This document shows, in pieces, positions 7,955 through 11,450 of a DNA stretch of 11,450 bases; positions within the stretch are counted from its first letter, which is position 1, and each line of letters starts with the position of its first letter. The DNA lies in NCBI GenBank assembly GCA_031284385.1, contig JAISZZ010000032.1, positions 1 through 11,450 on the forward strand, read 5' to 3'. The notes beneath the pieces are model-generated. The model worked only from the letters and a program-made list of their open reading frames with translations. It did not search any database and was not told where the DNA came from. A program made the translations under genes and the position numbers. This DNA comes from Treponema sp. (GTDB lineage: Bacteria > Spirochaetota > Spirochaetia > Treponematales > Breznakiellaceae).

Positions 7955-7973
7955 GTGACGCTCATCGCATCAC
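7955..7973 (-). other. Small hairpin in the jag leader
   Basis: On the transcribed strand GTGATGC and GCGTCAC form a 7-bp stem (one G-U wobble) with a 5-nt loop, about 60 nt before the jag start. On the other strand the wobble position is a C/A mismatch, so the pairing favours the jag mRNA. It follows the 73-bp repeat directly. It is not a terminator, because no U-run follows. Confidence 0.35.
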
Positions 7974-7984
7974 ACGGGAATCAG

Positions 7985-8057
7985 CGTTGCCCTATGTATT
8001 TGCTCATTCGCAAATACGGCATTAAAGTAGCACCGCATAAATCAACGCTTCCTTAGC
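7985..8057 (-). repeat. 73-bp dispersed repeat between yidC and jag, copy 1
   Basis: Read on the minus strand it starts GCTAAGGAAGC, with TAA being the yidC stop codon, and ends in ATAGGGCAACG. It aligns to 11257-11368 on the plus strand at 70 of 73 shared positions; the other copy has insertions of 33, 1 and 5 nt. It contains two hairpins: AACGCT/AGCGTT (8044-8060) with the yidC stop in its region, and a perfect 8-bp stem GTATTTGC/GCAAATAC (7996-8017) with a 6-nt loop. It occupies nearly half of the yidC-jag spacer, so it is transcribed with the operon. Confidence 0.85.
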
Positions 8058-9885
8058 GTTTCTTCCTTTTTTTAGGCGGGACAATAACCTTCTTTTCCGG
8101 CTGCGCCGGCGCGGCAAGAGCGGCCTTCTTTCCAGCCATAAGCTTGTTTATAGCAAGCTGCTGTATCATGGTAAGGACGTTTGACATTATCCAGTAAACC
8201 AATAGACCTGATGGAACGTTGTACAGAATGAAGAAAAACATTATTGGCATAAAGTACATCATCATCTTCATCTGCGCATTACCCGCCTGATCGGGAGTCT
8301 GCGTAACCTTGCTGTACAAAAGCTGCGAACCCACGTAGATGAAAGGCAGCAGTCGCAGGTCGCTCCAGCCAAGTATTGGGAGCTTGAACGGCGCAAAATT
8401 CCATATTGTTTCCGGCACGGCGAGGTCCGGTATCCAGCCCGGAATAAACATCGCGCCGCGCAGTTCAAAATGATTGTTAAAAAGATTGTACATAGCCAGA
8501 AATATTGGAAGCTGAATCAACATTGGCAGACAGCCCGAAAGTGGACTGTAGCCCTCTTTTTTGTAGAGTCCGGCCAGTTCAAGGTTCATCTTTTGCGGAT
8601 TATCCTTGTATTTCGCCTGAATTTCCTTGATTTTCGGCGACATTGCCTGCATACGCAGCGTCCCCTCCGAACCTTTTTTGGTGAGGGGAAACAACCCAAT
8701 CTTGACGAGCAGCGTTACAAGGATTATAGCCATGCCGTAATTTGGAATCAGGCCGTAAAACAGGTTCAAAAGCCAGTTTAACAGCGATTCCAGCGGGTTC
8801 AGGATGCTCCAAAATCCTCCGGCATTAGCGACATTTTCCAGCCGCAAGTCCGTATAGCGAAAACCGTTGGCTCCGGTATCGTAAATCGTTAGTGCTTTTG
8901 ATGTTTTAGGCCCAAGGTAAAAGCGGAATATGTCCGCGCTGCGAGATGCCGAAAGCGGCGGGCGTGTGATAAACATCCGCGAGGCGGTTTCAAGCCCCGC
9001 CTCCTGCGGACGCGCCGAAAAGACAAGTTCGTAGGCCGTGGCATCCGGTATCATTATAAATGCGAAATACTTTCCGGCTATTGATGCCCACGACACACGG
9101 CTCGATACAACTGTGTCTTGATTTGCTGTGACTTTCTCTTGCCGTTGCTTGCCGTTTATGAATGTTATGTACCGTCTGTAATCATAGTTTCCGTCAAGTT
9201 TATCGAAACGAGGGCCTATCTGCGGTCCGAAAGCAAGCGTGTAGGCCGCCGGCGCTTCGCCTGAGGGCGCAAAACTTAGTGCGGGAACCGAATTACCGCC
9301 GTCAAGCGTTACCGCAAGCTCGAACATATATTCGTCCGGCATAAAGGTATAACGTTTGGTAAGACGGAAAATCCCGCCATTTATTGAAAAATCACGGTAA
9401 TACTCAATGATAGTATCGGAAATTCGCCTGCTGTTAAAGAAAGCGTTTACCGGCGCGGCACTTTTGTTGCCAAACGCGAGCGTGAAAGCGTGGGCGGGAT
9501 CGTTTCCTCTCAGTATCATATCAACGTAATCATCGCCGTCATGATGTTCTTTCAGCTTGAAACTGGTTATATCGCCGCCTGAATTACTCAATTCAACGAT
9601 AAAAATATCCGTCTCTATCTTTGTAAACTGCTCGTAGTCAGGAAAAGCCTCCGTCCCGTCAAAAGCGGCAAGCGGTGATTGAGCGTCAGGCAAACTGCCG
9701 GACGAAGCTGCCGGCGGAAGCGCGTCTCCAACTGGAAGAGGGGAGGGCGCGGCGTGTTCTTCCGGCGCAGCCTGCTGTTCCTGTGTAACAACTGGCTTAG
9801 ACGGAAAAAATTTGTATTGAATAAGGTAGAATCCGGTAATTGTTACAATAGACAGTACAACGGCTAGAATTGTTCGTTTTTCCAT
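8053..9885 (-). CDS. yidC: Membrane protein insertase YidC (Oxa1/Alb3 family)
   Basis: 610 residues, in the range for Gram-negative-type YidC. It inserts and folds inner-membrane proteins, alone or with the Sec translocon. The N-terminal membrane helix (about 5-24, ILAVVLSIVTITGFYLI) is followed by a Pro/Ala-rich linker (about 30-75), then the large periplasmic P1 domain (about 80-345) of diderm YidC, then the conserved insertase core (about 360-590) with five hydrophobic segments. Landmarks include IPNYGMAIILVTLLVKIGLFPLT, where Lys395 takes the place of the hydrophilic-groove arginine (E. coli Arg366), a charged cytosolic hairpin (about 403-443), and YSPLSGCLPMLIQLPIFLAMY. The tail is strongly basic (PPKKRKKR), which in YidC/Oxa1 proteins favours ribosome contact. 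AGAGG lies 4 nt before the ATG. The stop codon is the first codon of a dispersed repeat. Confidence 0.97.
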   Translation of the reverse strand: MEKRTILAVVLSIVTITGFYLIQYKFFPSKPVVTQEQQAAPEEHAAPSPLPVGDALPPAASSGSLPDAQSPLAAFDGTEAFPDYEQFTKIETDIFIVELSNSGGDITSFKLKEHHDGDDYVDMILRGNDPAHAFTLAFGNKSAAPVNAFFNSRRISDTIIEYYRDFSINGGIFRLTKRYTFMPDEYMFELAVTLDGGNSVPALSFAPSGEAPAAYTLAFGPQIGPRFDKLDGNYDYRRYITFINGKQRQEKVTANQDTVVSSRVSWASIAGKYFAFIMIPDATAYELVFSARPQEAGLETASRMFITRPPLSASRSADIFRFYLGPKTSKALTIYDTGANGFRYTDLRLENVANAGGFWSILNPLESLLNWLLNLFYGLIPNYGMAIILVTLLVKIGLFPLTKKGSEGTLRMQAMSPKIKEIQAKYKDNPQKMNLELAGLYKKEGYSPLSGCLPMLIQLPIFLAMYNLFNNHFELRGAMFIPGWIPDLAVPETIWNFAPFKLPILGWSDLRLLPFIYVGSQLLYSKVTQTPDQAGNAQMKMMMYFMPIMFFFILYNVPSGLLVYWIMSNVLTMIQQLAINKLMAGKKAALAAPAQPEKKVIVPPKKRKKR

Positions 9886-9938
9886 GAAACCTCTTTAAAT
9901 AATGAGTGTCCGAATTTTTCAATTTTCAGACAATTTTT

Positions 9939-9976
9939 ATGCGGCGTGGCCTATCCGTCCACGAATTTTGCCGCAT
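9939..9976 (-). other. Imperfect hairpin in the yidC leader
   Basis: ATGCGG (9939-9944) pairs with CCGCAT (9971-9976), and an inner CGTGG (9945-9949) pairs with CCACG (9959-9963) around a 9-nt loop; a 7-nt bulge separates the two stems. It lies about 53 nt upstream of the yidC start. No U-run follows on the minus strand, so an mRNA processing or leader structure is more likely than a terminator. Confidence 0.35.
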
Positions 9977-9989
9977 TTATTTGCACCCA

Positions 9990-10006
9990 CCGGCGCGGAA
10001 CGCCGG
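9990..10006 (-). other. GC-rich hairpin just after yidD
   Basis: CCGGCG and CGCCGG form a perfect 6-bp stem with a 5-nt loop, starting 8 nt after the yidD stop. No T-run follows on the minus strand (TGGGTGC), so it is not a canonical intrinsic terminator. With the next hairpin at 9939-9976 it makes the 129-nt yidD-yidC spacer structured, possibly for RNA processing or partial attenuation. Confidence 0.35.
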
Positions 10007-10014
10007 ACGCATTA

Positions 10015-10251
10015 TTACGGTACCGGGTCATAGCCGCCCTTGTGAAAAGGGTGGCAACGTAAAAGACGGACAACACCCAGATAAAGTCCGCGAAAAACGC
10101 CATATTTTTGTACCGACTCGTAAGCGTACATCGAACAGGTTGGATAGTACCTGCAACAAGGCGGAAAGTGTGGCGATACGGCTTTTTGATAGAAACGTAT
10201 CAGCAAAAGAACAAGGTTCTTAGGGGTAAACCCCGCCCGCGTCATAATCAC
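10015..10251 (-). CDS. yidD: Membrane protein insertion efficiency factor YidD
   Basis: 78 residues, normal for the family. The core is recognisable: [20 protein letters not shown] (about 18-37), [20 protein letters not shown], then [17 protein letters not shown] at the C-terminus. The Cys pair at 32-33 and the Cys residues at about 39 and 65 match the conserved positions. The protein is small and amphipathic, associates with the inner face of the cytoplasmic membrane, and helps YidC-dependent insertion. I chose the GTG at 10251: AGGAG (10259-10263) lies 7 nt upstream, and the GTGA overlaps the rnpA stop by 4 nt, a typical coupling arrangement. An ATG six bases downstream (10245) is the alternative but sits 13 nt from the AGGAG. 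Confidence 0.95.
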   Translation of the reverse strand: MIMTRAGFTPKNLVLLLIRFYQKAVSPHFPPCCRYYPTCSMYAYESVQKYGVFRGLYLGVVRLLRCHPFHKGGYDPVP

Positions 10252-10652
10252 GGCAATACTCCTGCCGTGAAAAGCCCTGCCATGTCGAGCAGGATACGCA
10301 TCTGCTTCAGTCGGACTGAAAAGCCGTTTAGCGGCTTTTTACCTTCCGAAAAATCGTTTTTACCGGGGTAAACCAGCAATACCAAATCGTACCCCACTTT
10401 TATTTTTGCCCTGAGATGGCGGTAAGCTTCCCTGCCGAGCCGGCGTGCACGGTTCCGCTCCACCGCGTTACCAAATTTACGCGAAAAAGTAAAAGCTATA
10501 CGCCGTTCCCGTCTGTCTCTGCGTAAAAAAAACAAGCGGGCACCGGAACAAGAGGTGGAAGCACCTTTTTTGAACACACTTTGAATGTCATGCCGCCGTT
10601 TTAAATGCTCTCCGCGAGGAAAACACAGGGATAGACATTCTTTTTCCGTCAT
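10248..10652 (-). CDS. rnpA: Ribonuclease P protein component
   Basis: 134 residues, slightly longer than typical RnpA (about 110-125). This is the protein subunit of RNase P; it binds the catalytic RNA and the 5' leader of precursor tRNA. The usual opening [14 protein letters not shown] lies at about 17-30, after a short extra N-terminal segment. The signature RNR helix is intact: [20 protein letters not shown] at 59-78, with the Arg/Asn cluster at 66-71. The C-terminal part has the expected strand [10 protein letters not shown] (88-97). The ATG at 10652 begins 1 nt after the rpmH stop (TAG-A-ATG), so translation is probably coupled. Its TGA stop overlaps the GTG start of yidD. Confidence 0.96.
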   Translation of the reverse strand: MTEKECLSLCFPRGEHLKRRHDIQSVFKKGASTSCSGARLFFLRRDRRERRIAFTFSRKFGNAVERNRARRLGREAYRHLRAKIKVGYDLVLLVYPGKNDFSEGKKPLNGFSVRLKQMRILLDMAGLFTAGVLP

Positions 10653-10653
10653 T

Positions 10654-10809
10654 CTAGTAAGGCTTCTTCTCGTCCGAGACCGTCAGCTTTATCCTGCCCT
10701 TGGCGCGACGGCGTTTTAACACCAAACGACCGCCCCGCGTCTTCATACGCGCCCGAAAACCAAACTTTCTATTGCGCTTTACTTTACTTGGTTGATATGT
10801 CCGTTTCAT
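10654..10809 (-). CDS. rpmH: 50S ribosomal protein L34
   Basis: 51 residues, starting [20 protein letters not shown] and ending in KKPY followed by TAG. The whole sequence is the L34 consensus: KRTYQPSK, then a Lys/Arg-rich helix pair with [13 protein letters not shown] and [11 protein letters not shown]. The usual length is 44-47; here a short extra C-terminal tail (ISDEKK-like, residues about 41-51) is present. L34 is a late-assembling, highly basic protein of the large ribosomal subunit. GGGGAGG sits 3 nt before the ATG (10813-10819). It is the first gene of the run rpmH-rnpA-yidD-yidC-jag-aminotransferase and follows a clear promoter at 10875-10903. The arrangement with rnpA directly behind it is nearly universal in bacteria. 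Confidence 0.97.
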   Translation of the reverse strand: MKRTYQPSKVKRNRKFGFRARMKTRGGRLVLKRRRAKGRIKLTVSDEKKPY

Positions 10810-10874
10810 GGACCTCCCCTATTTCTAATCCGCACGGTTTGCCGGCACGGATGAATAATGACATAAGTTTTTTA

Positions 10875-10903
10875 AGTCTACAAAATAACGCCGTATAGGT
10901 CAA
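10875..10903 (-). promoter_or_regulatory. Sigma-70-type promoter of the rpmH operon
   Basis: On the minus strand TTGACC (10903-10898), 17 nt, then TAGACT (10880-10875). This is a near-consensus hexamer pair at the optimal spacing. Initiation near 10868 would give a leader of roughly 58 nt before rpmH. It lies 76 bp from the left end of the IS remnant. Confidence 0.7.
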
Positions 10904-10979
10904 TATACCGAATTGCGCCGCCAGTAGTTTTACATTTACACATCCGGCGCATATCCGCTTTTTTGTCCGTATCCCGGCC

Positions 10980-10997
10980 CAGGTCAGCGTCATTTAA
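10980..10997 (+). repeat. Left terminal inverted repeat of the ISAs1 remnant
   Basis: CAGGTCAGCGTCATTTAA matches the reverse complement of 11422-11439 (CAGGGCAACGTCATTTAA) at 16 of 18 positions. Similarity stops abruptly after these 18 bases. The first bases of the transposase remnant follow within about 5 nt. Confidence 0.7.
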
Positions 10998-11002
10998 AAA
11001 TC

Positions 11003-11261
11003 CGTGATGAAGAAGCCGCATCCATCATCTGGGGACACCGTCAATCGATAACGGTACGCACTGGTTTCTGGACGTGTGTTTTGGGGAAGACGCGTGCCGG
11101 GCACGGGCAAACCACGTTGTGGAAAATCTGAATGGGATGAGAAAAGCGGCGCTATACTTCCTGCGGAAAACCGCCGTGCCTGAAAACGATTCTGCATCCG
11201 CAGGAAAATGTTCCGGGCTGCCTTCAGCGACGATTTCCTTTACTACGCACTGTTCGGCTAA
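11003..11261 (+). pseudogene. ISAs1-family transposase, C-terminal remnant with frameshifts
   Basis: Three successive reading frames are needed. Frame one (from 11003) reads RDEEAASIIWGH. Frame two (through 11047) reads SIDNGTHWFLDVCFGEDACR and then ARANHVVENLNGMRKAALYF. Frame three (11208-11261) reads MFRAAFSDDFLYYALFG and stops at TAA 11259-11261. Together these follow the family's C-terminal pattern: HWxIENxLHWxLDVxFxEDxxRxR, then ENLxxLRKxALxLL, then a short aromatic end. The catalytic-region IEN reads IDN here. The N-terminal two thirds, including the first catalytic aspartates, are absent. The ATG-initiated frame at 11074-11301 is part of this remnant and not a real gene. Family assignment is from memory of the motif, not a search. 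Confidence 0.8.
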
Positions 11262-11368
11262 GGAAGCACTGATTTATGCGAGTGCGCATTCGTCAACATA
11301 GTTGACGCAATTGGTGCTACGTTAATGCCGTATTTGCGTAATGAAATAAGCAAATACATAGGGCAACG
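11257..11368 (+). repeat. Dispersed repeat, copy 2 (with three insertions)
   Basis: The copy starts GCTAAGGAAGC, where TAA is the stop of the transposase remnant, and ends ATAGGGCAACG. It matches 7985-8057 (minus strand) at 70 of 73 shared bases. Insertions relative to copy 1 are 33 nt at 11281-11313 (a hairpin), 1 nt at 11339 and 5 nt at 11345-11349. The 8-bp stem GTATTTGC/GCAAATAC (11330-11357) is intact, with a 12-nt loop instead of 6. Confidence 0.82.
11291..11307. other. Perfect 7-bp hairpin inside the 33-nt insertion
   Basis: CGTCAAC and GTTGACG flank the 3-nt loop ATA. It lies entirely within the segment that is absent from the yidC-jag copy. Its plan is the same as the hairpin at 11375-11391, with a T-A pair replaced by C-G there. 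Confidence 0.6.
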
Positions 11369-11419
11369 ATGATGCGCCAACTTCGTTGGCGAGGCTTCAA
11401 GTTAATCAGCGTTGCCCTA
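11359..11419. other. Large nested palindrome in the IS tail
   Basis: TAGGGCAACG (11359-11368) pairs perfectly with CGTTGCCCTA (11410-11419), and TGAT (11370-11373) with ATCA (11405-11408) after one mismatch. Inside is a 7-bp hairpin CGCCAAC-TTC-GTTGGCG (11375-11391). The motif GGGCAACG occurs three times in this tail, including within the terminal repeat, and may be the transposase recognition site. Confidence 0.6.
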
Positions 11420-11421
11420 AG

Positions 11422-11439
11422 TTAAATGACGTTGCCCTG
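11422..11439 (-). repeat. Right terminal inverted repeat of the ISAs1 remnant
   Basis: Read inward on the minus strand it is CAGGGCAACGTCATTTAA, 16/18 identical to the left end at 10980-10997. A second copy of its AGGGCAACG core lies 11 nt further inside (11410-11418), giving a subterminal direct repeat. Confidence 0.7.
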
Positions 11440-11450
11440 TACATCTTCAT

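Larger units (their letters stand above)
10980..11439 (+). mobile_element. Internally deleted ISAs1-family insertion sequence, about 460 bp
   Basis: It is bounded by 18-bp imperfect terminal inverted repeats (10980-10997 and 11422-11439, 16/18). Inside lies only the C-terminal part of an ISAs1-type transposase with two frameshifts, followed by a 160-bp non-coding tail full of hairpins. Complete ISAs1-family elements are about 1.2-1.4 kb with one transposase gene, so roughly 900 bp is missing from the left. No matching target-site duplication is visible next to either end (tcccggcc on the left, tacatctt on the right), so the insertion is old or rearranged. It cannot move by its own enzyme, but the intact-looking ends could be used in trans, as in a MITE. 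Confidence 0.72.

Noticed and set aside
7970..8038. A 22-codon open frame on the minus strand inside the yidC-jag repeat, with AAGGA 11 nt upstream
   Set aside because: The second copy of the repeat breaks this frame after nine residues because of the 33-nt insertion, so there is no sign of coding conservation.
10930..10950. Possible DnaA box upstream of rpmH (TTTACACA-like) marking an origin
   Set aside because: It is one base short of TTATnCACA and stands alone, with no dnaA gene or box cluster nearby.
11074..11301. 75-residue plus-strand open frame as an intact gene
   Set aside because: Its first half matches the ISAs1 transposase C-terminus but it leaves the family frame near 11190-11207 and then runs through the real TAA at 11259; it is part of a pseudogene.
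1..11450. CRISPR array, tRNA or rRNA
   Set aside because: No regularly spaced direct repeats, no cloverleaf-like segment and no rRNA-like conserved blocks were seen on either strand.

Overview
The window looks like chromosomal DNA of a spirochete, most likely Treponema or a close relative. I infer this from the rpmH-rnpA-yidD-yidC-jag block, a TrpR-type repressor, and two proteins of a treponemal flavour (a degenerate-ATPase/TPR protein and an exported protein of unknown function). No rRNA or tRNA is present, so the assignment rests on protein character recalled from memory. Base composition is moderate, with one clearly AT-richer gene at 2050-4776.

Layout. 1-1014 (+): the 3' part of an unrecognised protein whose stop codon overlaps that of the next gene. 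1011-2051 (-): a QueG-like double [4Fe-4S] protein. 2050-4776 (+): a large protein with a decayed P-loop ATPase module followed by a TPR superhelix; its ATG overlaps the ATG of the QueG-like gene in a CATG. 4784-5473 (-): an exported protein of unknown function. 5542-5838 (+): a TrpR-family repressor divergent from it. 5859-10809 (-): one long run, rpmH, rnpA, yidD, yidC, jag and a PLP aminotransferase, starting from a good sigma-70-type promoter at 10875-10903. 10980-11439: an ISAs1-family remnant with both terminal inverted repeats but only a frameshifted C-terminal piece of the transposase.

How the genes work together. RpmH (ribosomal protein L34), RnpA (protein subunit of RNase P), YidD, YidC (inner-membrane insertase) and Jag/KhpB (KH-R3H RNA-binding protein) form the classic translation and membrane-insertion cluster. 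rpmH/rnpA, rnpA/yidD and jag/aminotransferase are separated by 2 nt or less or overlap, which suggests translational coupling. TrpR keeps the residues that hold L-tryptophan. The left part of the window is tightly packed, with convergent stops and divergent starts overlapping, leaving no room for ordinary terminators or promoters between those genes.

The most unusual non-coding signal is a 73-bp sequence beginning at the yidC stop codon. It recurs, 70 of 73 aligned bases identical but with three small insertions, immediately after the stop codon of the dead ISAs1 transposase 3 kb away. The second copy carries extra hairpins, two of which have the same plan with a compensatory base-pair difference. 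I found no defence locus, CRISPR array, phage or new multi-gene system. The best leads are this repeat, the decayed ATPase-TPR protein, and the active-site substitution in the QueG-like protein.
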